Assembly: GCF_002812805.1 (NCBI RefSeq) | Contig: NZ_NMUM01000023.1 | Location: 1-64,000, forward strand | From: Microbacterium lacus | GTDB lineage: Bacteria > Actinomycetota > Actinomycetes > Actinomycetales > Microbacteriaceae | Length of the DNA: 64,000 nt | Reading direction: 5' to 3' | Shown here: piece by piece, positions 1 to 7,670 of the stretch | Numbering within the stretch: position 1 is the stretch's first letter | Layout of the letters: each line of letters begins with the position of its first letter | Notes under the pieces: generated by a model | The model's database searches: none | Told to the model about the DNA's origin: nothing | The model's input: only the letters and a program-made list of their open reading frames with translations | Made by a program: the position numbers and the translations under genes

Positions 1-8
1 GGTCAAGT

Positions 9-1430
9 CCCGTGTTGTGGTGTCAATCCGGCTGCTTCCTTGATGGGTGAGGGTCAGGCGGTGAGGAACAGGTCGGGGCGCTCAGGCTCGGCGTGGTCTT
101 GGAGTGTGTGGACGAGTTTGCGCATGGAGATGTCGGAGAGGTAGCGGCGTTCACCGTATTGCCATTCCTCGTGCTGCTCCTGCAGGACGGCGCCGATGAG
201 GCGGGTGACGGAGTCGCGGTCGGGGAAGATCTGCACGACGTCGGCGCGGCGTTTGATCTCACGGTTGAGGCGCTCGATCGGGTTGTTGGACCAGACCTTC
301 TGCCAATGCTCACGCGGGAGCGGCGCGAATCCGGTGAGGTCTGCTTCGGCAGCATTGAGCATGTCTGCGATCTCCGGGAACGACCCGCGGAGGGACGTGG
401 AGACCTGGTGATACTGGGCGATCACGGCCTCGGGGGTGGTCTGCGCGAAGATCGTCGAGATCAGCGCGTTGACGGGCTTGGAGCGTGCCGATCCGAGCTT
501 CTGGGTGACGTTACGAGCGAAGTGGACGCGGCATCTCTGCCAGCCCGATCCGGGGAGGATCGCTTTGACGGCGGCTTTGATGCCGGCGTGAGCGTCGGAC
601 GTGACGAGGGTCACGCCGAGCGGGTCTGTGTCGGTGGAGACTTTCAGACCGCGGTCGCGGAGGGAGCGGAGGAACTCGGTCCAGAAGTCCGTCGTCTCCG
701 CGTCGCCGAGAGCCATCCCGAGGATCTCCCGACGGCCGTCGCCGCTGACCCCGGTCGCGACGATGAGGGCTTGGGAGAGAACCCGGCCACGGTGGCGCAC
801 GTCGAGGTAGGTGGCGTCCAGGAACAGGTACGGGAACCAGGTGTGATCGAGCCGGCGGTGCAGAAACTCGTGCACCACCTCATCGATCTCGGAGCAGATG
901 CGGGAGACGGTGGACCGGCTGATGCCGGTGTCGTTGCCCAGCGCGCGGACGAGCTGGTCGACCTTGCGGGTGGAGACTCCGTCGATCCAGGCCTGGCAGA
1001 TCACCGCGTAGAGCGCCTTGTCGACACGGCGGCGTGGGCTGAGCAGGCTCGGGAAGAACGACCCCTCCCGCAGCTTCGGAATCTGAATGTCGACCTCCCC
1101 CGCGGGCGTGGCGAGCGTCTTCGCGCGAGCACCGTTGCGACGCGTGGTGCGCTCCGCCGTGCGTTCGTAACGGGCCGCGCCGATCTTCGCGGTCGCTTCC
1201 GCGTCAACAAGGTCCTGCAGCCCCGCCTGCAGCATCCGACGGAACACGTCGGAATGGGCGAGGTCAGGATCGGCGAGGACTTCTGCGATCAGGGTCGTCA
1301 AGGCAGACTGATTCTGGGTCATCGTGGGATCTCTTCTTTGCTTCTTGGCGGAAACAACTGGTCATCCCACGATGGCCCTCCTACGTCAACGACGACGAGA
1401 ACCCCGCAGGAATTGACACCAAGCTACGAG
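9..1430 (-). mobile_element. IS256-family insertion sequence
   Basis: A single transposase gene is bracketed by imperfect terminal inverted repeats at 9-27 and 1412-1430. These match at about 14 of 19 positions and share the identical inner core TGGTGTCAAT (18-27, inverted at 1412-1421). One DDE gene filling the element is the IS256 plan. No 8-9 bp target duplication is visible. The left end lies almost at the window edge, so the exact outer boundary and the duplicated target cannot be fixed from this sequence. Confidence 0.8.
54..1322 (-). CDS. IS256-family (Mutator-type) transposase
   Basis: A 422-residue DDE transposase that would cut and paste the surrounding element. The catalytic triad is visible as D169 (in FLDATYLDV), D243 (in VTSDAHAG) and E350 (in NNPIERLNREIKRR). 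The CxxxH-like RCRVHF segment between the second D and the E is typical of the Mutator/IS256 superfamily. The N-terminal part, with ARRNGAR-like basic residues, is the expected DNA-binding region. Length is normal for the family and no frameshift is seen, so the element looks intact. It reads away from the DUF559-type gene to its right. Confidence 0.95.
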   Translation of the reverse strand: MTQNQSALTTLIAEVLADPDLAHSDVFRRMLQAGLQDLVDAEATAKIGAARYERTAERTTRRNGARAKTLATPAGEVDIQIPKLREGSFFPSLLSPRRRVDKALYAVICQAWIDGVSTRKVDQLVRALGNDTGISRSTVSRICSEIDEVVHEFLHRRLDHTWFPYLFLDATYLDVRHRGRVLSQALIVATGVSGDGRREILGMALGDAETTDFWTEFLRSLRDRGLKVSTDTDPLGVTLVTSDAHAGIKAAVKAILPGSGWQRCRVHFARNVTQKLGSARSKPVNALISTIFAQTTPEAVIAQYHQVSTSLRGSFPEIADMLNAAEADLTGFAPLPREHWQKVWSNNPIERLNREIKRRADVVQIFPDRDSVTRLIGAVLQEQHEEWQYGERRYLSDISMRKLVHTLQDHAEPERPDLFLTA

Positions 1431-1458
1431 ACGCACCCGATGCCTCCACCCTGAATGG

Positions 1459-2379
1459 ATGCGGCGACCCGAACCTCTTCCCGAAGCCCTCACCCCGGTG
1501 TTCCGTGTGTCCGATGCGCGGGCCATGGGCGTTAGCGCTGCCAGGCTCGATCGCAGCGATCTGCGGTCACCGCACCGAGGTCTGCGAACATCTCGATTGC
1601 TCCCCGGCCCATCGACATCGCTCGAGCTCGCGGCGGAGTACGCCCCGCGGTTGGCGGCCTGGCAGTTCTTCAGCCATGAGACGGCGCTCGAGGCGGTAGG
1701 AGCACCGATGCCGGATTGGCCCTATCGTCCGCGCTTGCACGTTGCCGCGCATCGTCCGAGCCGTGAACCGCGCATCTCGGGAGTCGTCGGGCATCGGCTG
1801 CAGGTCCGGCAACCGGCGGTAATGCTCAGCCGGACAGGCCTTCCGATCGAGGCGCCCGTGCGTGCTTGGCGTCAGGTTGGCTCGCTGTGGCCGCTCGATG
1901 ACCTCATCGCTGGCGCGGACTTCCTCCTATCCGGCGAGCGACCGTTGGCGATCCCGGAGCAGCTGCGTGAAGAGATCGAGGTGATGGGCGACGTGAGGCG
2001 AGGCATCCTTCGTCGTGCATTGATCGAGGCGCGCGCCGGAGTGCGATCGCCTCGCGAAACACGGCTACGCCTCGTGCTGACCCGTGCGGGACTGCCGGAG
2101 CCGGAGATCAACTGGGTTCTGCGCGACGGGCGGGGCAAGGCGGTCGCCGAGCTCGATCTTGCCTACCCGCGGTGGCGCGTGTGCCCCGAGTACGACGGTC
2201 GTGTTCACGAAACCGACCGGCGCCAGTTCGCGAAGGATGCCGACCGATGGGACAGTATCCGTGAGAACGGCTGGGATCATGTGCGCATTCTGAACGCTCA
2301 CATGCAGCACGGAGGTCGCAGAGCGGTGGAACGGGTGCGTGAAGCGCTCATTCGTGCTGGCTGGCGGCCGGGTGAGTGA
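1459..2379 (+). CDS. AbiEi-like HTH plus DUF559/Vsr-type nuclease-fold protein
   Basis: A 306-residue protein with two recognisable parts. The N-terminal about 45 residues (VFRVSDARAMGV...RLDR) resemble the winged-helix start of AbiEi-type proteins. The C-terminal about 100 residues look like a DUF559/Vsr-like PD-(D/E)xK fold: a helix-borne E near SPRETRLR, then AELDLAYP and CPEYDGRVHE carrying the D...ExD residues. Such proteins are common orphans in Microbacteriaceae and their function is not established. The right end of the IS256 element lies about 30 bp before the ATG, so native upstream sequence has been replaced or displaced. An in-frame extension upstream of 1459 would already be in IS DNA. 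Confidence 0.7.
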   Translation: MRRPEPLPEALTPVFRVSDARAMGVSAARLDRSDLRSPHRGLRTSRLLPGPSTSLELAAEYAPRLAAWQFFSHETALEAVGAPMPDWPYRPRLHVAAHRPSREPRISGVVGHRLQVRQPAVMLSRTGLPIEAPVRAWRQVGSLWPLDDLIAGADFLLSGERPLAIPEQLREEIEVMGDVRRGILRRALIEARAGVRSPRETRLRLVLTRAGLPEPEINWVLRDGRGKAVAELDLAYPRWRVCPEYDGRVHETDRRQFAKDADRWDSIRENGWDHVRILNAHMQHGGRRAVERVREALIRAGWRPGE

Positions 2380-2434
2380 GCAGCTCTCCGCGCCCGTGAC
2401 CAACTAGACCTGCATGGCACGCGTGCTCTCAACC

Positions 2435-2593
2435 GTGTCCCACTTTGGCTCGGTTTGGTGCCGGTTTCGAGCGCAAAAGTGGGACACCCTTGGTCACGGC
2501 GTCCCACTTTGACCCGGTATCGGGTCCGAATAACGCAGGAAAGTGGGACACGGATCAGCGGAAGTGGGACGCGACCCCTGAAAAGTGGGACAT
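2435..2593. repeat. Six-copy AAAGTGGGAC repeat cluster
   Basis: The non-coding gap between convergent genes carries six copies of a 10-12 bp motif (AAAGTGGGACAC and close variants). They lie at 2435-2446 (minus), 2476-2487 (plus), 2499-2510 (minus), 2540-2551 (plus), 2562-2571 (plus) and 2582-2593 (plus). Spacing is regular: 41, 23, 41, then about 22 and 20 bp between starts. Copies one/two and three/four are inverted pairs with matching geometry and could fold into two similar stem-loops. The last three form a roughly two-helical-turn direct array. Function unknown; terminator, operator array or repeat element are all possible. Confidence 0.75.
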
Positions 2594-2617
2594 GGATAGG
2601 GAAGCGGACGCGGCGGG

Positions 2618-4756
2618 TCAGGCGTCGGCGACGCCCAGCACGTCGAGCAGCCAGGCCAGCTCGAATGCCCGCTCGCGCCACGCGTTGTAGCGGCCCGAGA
2701 CGCCGCCGTGCCCGGCGACCATCTCGCACTTCAGCATCGCGTCGGCACCGACCTCGCGCAGTCGCGCAACCCATTTCGCGGGCTCGACGTACAGTACGCG
2801 CGTGTCGTTCAGCGACGTGACGGCGAGGATGCGGGGGTACGAGACATCCGTCCGCACATTCTCGTACGGTGAGTACGACTTCATGTAGGCGTAGACCTCG
2901 GGGTCGTGGAGCGGATCGCCCCACTCATCCCACTCGATCACCGTCAGCGGCAGGGACGGGTCGAGGATGGTCGTCAGCGCGTCGACGAACGGCACATCCG
3001 CGACGATCCCGGCGAACAGCTCGGGCGCCAGGTTCGCCACCGCGCCCATGAGCAGCCCACCGGCCGAGCCGCCCTCGGCGACCAGCCGGTCGGGCGAGGT
3101 GTAGCCCGCATCGATCAGGTGCAGCGCGCAGTCCACGAAGTCCGTGAAGGTGTTGCGCTTGCTCGAGAGCTTGCCGTCCTCGTACCACTGGCGGCCCATC
3201 TCGCCGCCCCCGCGTACGTGCGCGACCGCGAAGACGACGCCGCGGTCGAGCTCCGACAGGCGTGCGACCGAGAACCGCGGCTCGATCGAGTGCTCGTACG
3301 AGCCGTAACCGTACAGGTGCAGCGGCCGGGGAGCGACTCCCGCGTCGCCGAACGACCGCTTCCAGACGAGCGACATCGGGATCTCGGTGCCGTCCTGTGC
3401 GGTCGCCCACACGCGCGCCTGTTCGTAGTCGGCCGCCTCATACCCGCCGAGCACCGGCTGGCGCTTGCGCAGCAGGAGCTCGCGGTCTTCGAGGCGGTAG
3501 TCGTAGACCGTGTTCGGGGTGACGAACGAGTCGTACCCGAGCCGCAGCATCGGCGGGGCCCACTCGCGGTTGCCGCCGAAGCCGACCGCGTACAGCGGCT
3601 CGTCGAACGTGAGCTCGTCGACATTCCCGTTCGCGTAGTCGAGCAGGCCGATGCGGGCCAGTCCCTCGCGCCGGTACTCGATGGTCGCGAAGTCGCGGAA
3701 GCAGTCGACGTCGAGCAGACGGATGCCGGGGGTGTGCGGCCGCACGATGGCCCGCTGGCCAGCGGGGTCGGTCACCGGGACCCGGACCAGCTCGAAGTCC
3801 AGGGCATCCTCGTTGTGCAGGATGTACAGGTAGTCGGCGCCGTCGACGATCGCGTGGTCGACCGAGTACTCGATGCCCTCGCGGCGGGGCCAGACGACCC
3901 GCGGCTCGGCGGTCAGGTCGTCGGCGGGCACCAGCCACATCTCGGACGTGATCGAGGATCCGAGCCCGATGACGAGATACTTCTCGCTGCGCGTGAAGCC
4001 ACCGCCGAGCCAGTAGCGCTCGTCGGGCTCGTGGAAGAGCTTCACGTCATCGGCGACCGGCGTGCCGACGACGTGCCGCCAGAGCGTATCGGGGCGCCAG
4101 GCATCGTCGACGGTCGAGTAGATGATCGACGTGCCATCGGGCGAAAACTCCGCTCCCGACGAGGTCCCGGGGATCTCGTCGCCGAGCTCGGCGCCTGTCT
4201 CGAGGTCACGGACGCGGATCGTGTAGCGCTCGTCACCGGCGACGTCGACGCCGAACAGCATGAGGCGTCCGTCGTCCGACACGTCGAACGAGCCGAGCGA
4301 GAAGAACTCGTTCCCCTCGGCTTCGACGTTCGCATCGAGCAGCACCTGCTCGCCGGGCACGGGCTCACCGGGAGTGAGTTCCGGCGGGGTCCAGTCATCC
4401 GGCGAGGCCAGGGGAGCGCGGCACTGCACGCCGTACTGCTTGCCCTCGATCGTGCGGCCGTAGTACCACCAGGCACCGCGACGCGACGGGACGGAGAGGT
4501 CGGTCTCGAGCGTGCGGTCCTTGATCTCGCCGAAGATCCGTTCGCGCAGGCCCGCCAGGTGCGCCGTGCGCTCAGCGGTGTAGGCGTTCTCGGCCTCGAG
4601 ATGCGCGATCACCTCGGCGTCGTCCTTCGCACGCATCCACTCGTAGGGGTCTTCCACGACATCGCCGTGGAACTCGCGGCTGTGCGGCACGCGCGGGGCG
4701 GTGGGAGCGGATGTCTGGGGTCGGGCGTTCTCGGAGGGCGAGGCGTCGTGGGTCAC
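2618..4756 (-). CDS. S9 prolyl oligopeptidase-family peptidase (oligopeptidase B type)
   Basis: A 712-residue cytosolic serine peptidase expected to cut short peptides after basic residues. The N-terminal beta-propeller region (about 70-450) is followed by the alpha/beta-hydrolase domain. The nucleophile is S564 in GGSAGG, with D651 (LNDTR) and H683 (GHGG) completing the triad. DPYEWM near residue 36 is the usual N-terminal signature of the family, and no signal peptide is seen. The GTG start at 4756 follows a -10-like TAACGT (4763-4768) by exactly six bases, which suggests a leaderless message. It is a single gene, convergent with the upstream DUF559-type gene. Confidence 0.93.
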   Translation of the reverse strand: MTHDASPSENARPQTSAPTAPRVPHSREFHGDVVEDPYEWMRAKDDAEVIAHLEAENAYTAERTAHLAGLRERIFGEIKDRTLETDLSVPSRRGAWWYYGRTIEGKQYGVQCRAPLASPDDWTPPELTPGEPVPGEQVLLDANVEAEGNEFFSLGSFDVSDDGRLMLFGVDVAGDERYTIRVRDLETGAELGDEIPGTSSGAEFSPDGTSIIYSTVDDAWRPDTLWRHVVGTPVADDVKLFHEPDERYWLGGGFTRSEKYLVIGLGSSITSEMWLVPADDLTAEPRVVWPRREGIEYSVDHAIVDGADYLYILHNEDALDFELVRVPVTDPAGQRAIVRPHTPGIRLLDVDCFRDFATIEYRREGLARIGLLDYANGNVDELTFDEPLYAVGFGGNREWAPPMLRLGYDSFVTPNTVYDYRLEDRELLLRKRQPVLGGYEAADYEQARVWATAQDGTEIPMSLVWKRSFGDAGVAPRPLHLYGYGSYEHSIEPRFSVARLSELDRGVVFAVAHVRGGGEMGRQWYEDGKLSSKRNTFTDFVDCALHLIDAGYTSPDRLVAEGGSAGGLLMGAVANLAPELFAGIVADVPFVDALTTILDPSLPLTVIEWDEWGDPLHDPEVYAYMKSYSPYENVRTDVSYPRILAVTSLNDTRVLYVEPAKWVARLREVGADAMLKCEMVAGHGGVSGRYNAWRERAFELAWLLDVLGVADA

Positions 4757-4762
4757 AGATCC

Positions 4763-4768
4763 ACGTTA
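4763..4768 (-). promoter_or_regulatory. -10 element of leaderless S9 peptidase promoter
   Basis: TAACGT on the minus strand ends six bases before the GTG start codon. Initiation would fall at or next to the start codon. No good -35 box is visible. Confidence 0.45.
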
Positions 4769-4831
4769 GCCGAGGCATCCGTGGCGGGCTCCGGCGACGC
4801 TCGTCCGGTAGCCATCGCGGCGCCGGAAGCC

Positions 4832-4890
4832 CTCGCCTCGCACTTGTTGCGGTTTCGACGGCGCATACGTCGCAACAAGTGCCAGGCGAG
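4832..4890. repeat. Long inverted repeat (hairpin) between GMC and S9 genes
   Basis: Arms at 4832-4851 and 4871-4890 match at 19 of 20 positions around a 19-base loop; the core is GCACTTGTTGCG. It lies 16 bases past the end of the GMC oxidoreductase gene, where a terminator for the catabolic operon would be expected. There is no U-run on either side, so it may equally be a REP-like element. Confidence 0.7.
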
Positions 4891-4905
4891 CGGTCCGGGG
4901 CGGGG

Positions 4906-6516
4906 TCAGCGCACGACTGCCGGCGCGCCGAGCAGCTCGGCAGCGCGCTCGGCGATCGCGTAGACCGGCGCGAGGGTGTTGCACGTCGGGATCGTCGGCA
5001 TGACCGAGGCATCCGCGATCCACACGCCGTCGACGCCGCGCAGCGCAAGCTCGGGGGTGACGGGGGCCTCATCGTCCGAACCCATGCGCGCCGTGCCGCA
5101 CGCGTGGAAGAACGTCGACACCGAGCGTCGGATGTATCGCTCGGCCTCTCGCCGCGATAAACGCCCAGCCGGGGCGAGCGGCGCCTCGATCAGGTCGGCG
5201 AACGCCCGCGTACCGAAGAGGTCCTGGATCGTGTCGAGCGACTCGACGAGCGCGTCGAGGTCGTGACGCTCGGCGAGGAAGTTCGGCTGGATATCGGGCG
5301 CGACGCCCGGGTCTGCCGACCGCAGCCGCACGTGCCCGACGCTCCGCGAATCCATGAGCCCCGGCGACACGGCGAACACATCACCCGTCAGGTCATATTC
5401 GGCGCGCACCTCGGCCGTCGCGTGCGGTCCCTGCACGACGAACGCGTGCAGATCGGGCGCCGCCCCCGCCAGGCTGCTGCGCCAGTTGAGCATCGCGCCC
5501 CCGCCGTTGTCGCGCACCAGCCCGAGCGGCGCCCGAGCCCGCGCGGTCACGCCCTCGATCAGCGGATGGTCCTGGTAGTTCGCCCCGACGCCCGGCAGGT
5601 CGACCCGTGGACGGATGCCGAGGGCTCCGAGCGCATCCGCGTCGCCGATGCCCGAGAGCATCAGCAGGCGCGGGGTGTCGATCGCGCCGGCCGTCATCAC
5701 GACGCCCCGCCCGGCGCGGGTCAGCACGGACGCCCCGTTGACCAGGTGTCGGACGCCGGAAACCCGCGTCCCGTCGATCTCGAGCGACAAGGCGGGCGAG
5801 TCGACCACAACATGCAGGTTCGGGCGCGAGAGCACGGGCGCGAGGTACCCCCGCGCCGCGCTCCAGCGCCTCATGCTGCCATCCGGCGCGGTCGTCGCCG
5901 AGAAGTTGGTCCACGCCGCGCCTTCGTTCGAGGGCCCGTTCAGGTCGTCGGTGATGGGCAAGCCGAGTTCGGCCGAGCCCTGCATGAGCGCAACCGCGAT
6001 CGGGTGGGGGTTGCGGGACCGTTCGATGCGGATGGGTCCGCCGGCGCCGCGCCAGGCATCCGCTCCGCCCTCCCAGTCTTCGACGGTCCGGAACAGCCGC
6101 GTCATGAGGGCGGCGTCCCAGCCCGTCGCCCCCTCGGCCCCCCAGCGGTCGTAGTCGGACGGATGGCCGCGGTACCAGAGCATGGCGTTGATCGCGCTGC
6201 TGCCCCCCAGCACCCGACCGCGCGGGATCGGGATGGTGCGCCCGTCCACGAGCGGCGTCGGGGTGTACGTGTAGCCCCAGTCGTGCTCCGAGCCGAGCAG
6301 CGAGACCCACGAGTCGGCCCGGTCGATTGCCTCGACCGCTGTTCCGTCCGGTCCCGCGCCGCTCGGGCCCGCCTCGATCAGCAGGACCGAGACATCCGGA
6401 TCCGCCGACAGTCGGTTCGCGAGCACGCACCCCGCCGAGCCGCCCCCGACGATGACCCAGTCATACTCCGCGCGGGGCGAGGCGTACTCCGCGACCGGCG
6501 AGGCGACGATCGGCAT
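4906..6516 (-). CDS. GMC-family FAD-dependent oxidoreductase
   Basis: A 536-residue flavoprotein alcohol oxidase/dehydrogenase of the choline-dehydrogenase type. The N-terminal Rossmann motif VIVGGGSAGCVLANRL (about residues 20-35) is followed by RGRVLGGSSAINAM (GMC signature 1), GAIDTPRLLMLSGIG (signature 2) and the C-terminal HACGTARMG and NTLAPVYAIAE segments that supply the catalytic His/Asn. The ATG at 6516 overlaps the stop of the decarboxylase beta subunit by ATGA; a much longer reading frame continues upstream but only as antisense-type noise. It is last in the operon and probably oxidises an alcohol produced or consumed by the same pathway. Substrate unknown. Confidence 0.9.
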   Translation of the reverse strand: MPIVASPVAEYASPRAEYDWVIVGGGSAGCVLANRLSADPDVSVLLIEAGPSGAGPDGTAVEAIDRADSWVSLLGSEHDWGYTYTPTPLVDGRTIPIPRGRVLGGSSAINAMLWYRGHPSDYDRWGAEGATGWDAALMTRLFRTVEDWEGGADAWRGAGGPIRIERSRNPHPIAVALMQGSAELGLPITDDLNGPSNEGAAWTNFSATTAPDGSMRRWSAARGYLAPVLSRPNLHVVVDSPALSLEIDGTRVSGVRHLVNGASVLTRAGRGVVMTAGAIDTPRLLMLSGIGDADALGALGIRPRVDLPGVGANYQDHPLIEGVTARARAPLGLVRDNGGGAMLNWRSSLAGAAPDLHAFVVQGPHATAEVRAEYDLTGDVFAVSPGLMDSRSVGHVRLRSADPGVAPDIQPNFLAERHDLDALVESLDTIQDLFGTRAFADLIEAPLAPAGRLSRREAERYIRRSVSTFFHACGTARMGSDDEAPVTPELALRGVDGVWIADASVMPTIPTCNTLAPVYAIAERAAELLGAPAVVR

Positions 6517-7130
6517 CAGTTGTGCTCGCTCGGACCCATGATCGAGATGCCCTCGGTGCGCTCGACGTGCCGGACGAAGGTGTACGTGTCCTCGCGGCCG
6601 TCCGAATGCTTGCGCTTGATGCCGGGCTCGAGGATGCCGTCGGTCTTGGCGACGACGATGTACGGCACGGTCGAGGCGAGGCCCGCGGCACAGTGCTCGT
6701 CGAAGGCCTCGAGCGTGTTCACCGTGTAGGCGTGCTCGACGCCCGCGGCCCGAGCGATGCCCGCAAGATCCACGCGACCCGAGGCGGTGTGCGTGCGCGG
6801 TCCGCCGATCGACTGGTACTGCTCGTTGTCCCACACCACGATGAAGAGGTTTCGCGGCTGCTCGTTGCCGAGCGTCGCCAAGATGCCGAGGTTGAACAGC
6901 AGCCCGCCGTCCGTGTCGAGCGAGACGATACGACGGTGGGGGAGTCCGACCGAGAGCCCGAAGGCCTCGGCGCTGACGCATCCGAGCTGCTGCTGGAACA
7001 GGCTCCCCTCGCGCATGTGCGGGGCGGCGTTGAACCACTCATCGACGGCGCCGCCGAGCGAGAGGATGACGAGCTCGTCGTTCAGCCGAGCACCCAGGGC
7101 CTGCATGCAGGCGAAACGCGACATGCTCAT
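6516..7130 (-). CDS. ThDP-dependent decarboxylase, beta (ThDP-binding) subunit
   Basis: A 204-residue subunit carrying the pyrophosphate-binding half of a thiamine-diphosphate enzyme. LDTDGGLLFN (D74-G75) and the downstream DNEQY (N102) form the GDG...N metal/ThDP motif. Organisation as a separate small subunit matches sulfopyruvate decarboxylase (ComE) and the C-terminal half of phosphonopyruvate decarboxylase. The ATG at 7130 overlaps the alpha-subunit stop (ATGA), and its own stop overlaps the GMC start, so the three are translationally coupled. The natural 2-oxo acid (sulfopyruvate, phosphonopyruvate or another) cannot be told from sequence alone. Confidence 0.85.
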   Translation of the reverse strand: MSMSRFACMQALGARLNDELVILSLGGAVDEWFNAAPHMREGSLFQQQLGCVSAEAFGLSVGLPHRRIVSLDTDGGLLFNLGILATLGNEQPRNLFIVVWDNEQYQSIGGPRTHTASGRVDLAGIARAAGVEHAYTVNTLEAFDEHCAAGLASTVPYIVVAKTDGILEPGIKRKHSDGREDTYTFVRHVERTEGISIMGPSEHN

Positions 7131-7627
7131 CGGACGACCTCCCCACCCAGGACGACGGCCGAGTGGTAATACGCGGTGTACGACCACTCGAAGGCGTCGA
7201 CGATGGCCTGTTCGATCTCGTCCTCGCGCCGCACGACGCGGTAGGGGATCCGCAAGGCTCCGAGGAGCGGCTCCATCGTGATGCCGTGGGGGATCGCCCA
7301 CCAGTTGTTCTCGCCCATCTCGCCGCGGTAGCTCATGATCATGACGACCGGGATGCCGGAGCCCAGGCCCAGGCGCGCGAGGTGCTCGGTCGCGGCGCGG
7401 AGCCCCGAGTTCTCCATCACGAGCACGGCGCGCTTACCCGAGAGGAACACCCCGCCGGCGATCGCGGCACCCTCGCCCTCGTTCGTCACGGGGATGGTGC
7501 GGATGTCGGGGGCCGCGTCCAGCGCCGGGTACAACTCCTTCAGCAGCGAGTCGGGCAGGTACGTCGCCACGCTCACCCCTGCGCGTTCGAGACCGCGCAG
7601 CACGGCCTCCACTCCGGTCTTCTGCAT
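7127..7627 (-). CDS. ThDP-dependent decarboxylase, alpha (N-terminal) subunit
   Basis: A 166-residue subunit homologous to the N-terminal (Pyr) domain of ThDP decarboxylases, as in ComD of sulfopyruvate decarboxylase. VTNEGEGAAIAGG (E50/E52) supplies the conserved glutamate that activates the ThDP aminopyrimidine. MENSGLR and SYRGEMGENNWW follow the same plan as phosphonopyruvate/sulfopyruvate decarboxylases. The ATG at 7627 starts the recognisable domain; longer upstream reading is non-homologous. It lies 43 bp after the monooxygenase gene and overlaps the beta subunit by 4 bp, so the two must form one enzyme. Confidence 0.85.
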   Translation of the reverse strand: MQKTGVEAVLRGLERAGVSVATYLPDSLLKELYPALDAAPDIRTIPVTNEGEGAAIAGGVFLSGKRAVLVMENSGLRAATEHLARLGLGSGIPVVMIMSYRGEMGENNWWAIPHGITMEPLLGALRIPYRVVRREDEIEQAIVDAFEWSYTAYYHSAVVLGGEVVR

Positions 7628-7670
7628 GGGTGTCCTCTCGGCGTTCGGGTACTGGTTCGGGACGTGCGGA

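Noticed and set aside
93..1454. 453-residue open frame antisense to the IS256 transposase
   Set aside because: Mirror-frame artefact of high GC; no ribosome site, no domain likeness, and the opposite strand carries an intact DDE transposase.
2906..4963. 685-residue open frame antisense to the S9 peptidase
   Set aside because: Composition is Arg/Glu/Gly/Val noise expected opposite a GC-rich gene; the sense gene has a full catalytic triad.
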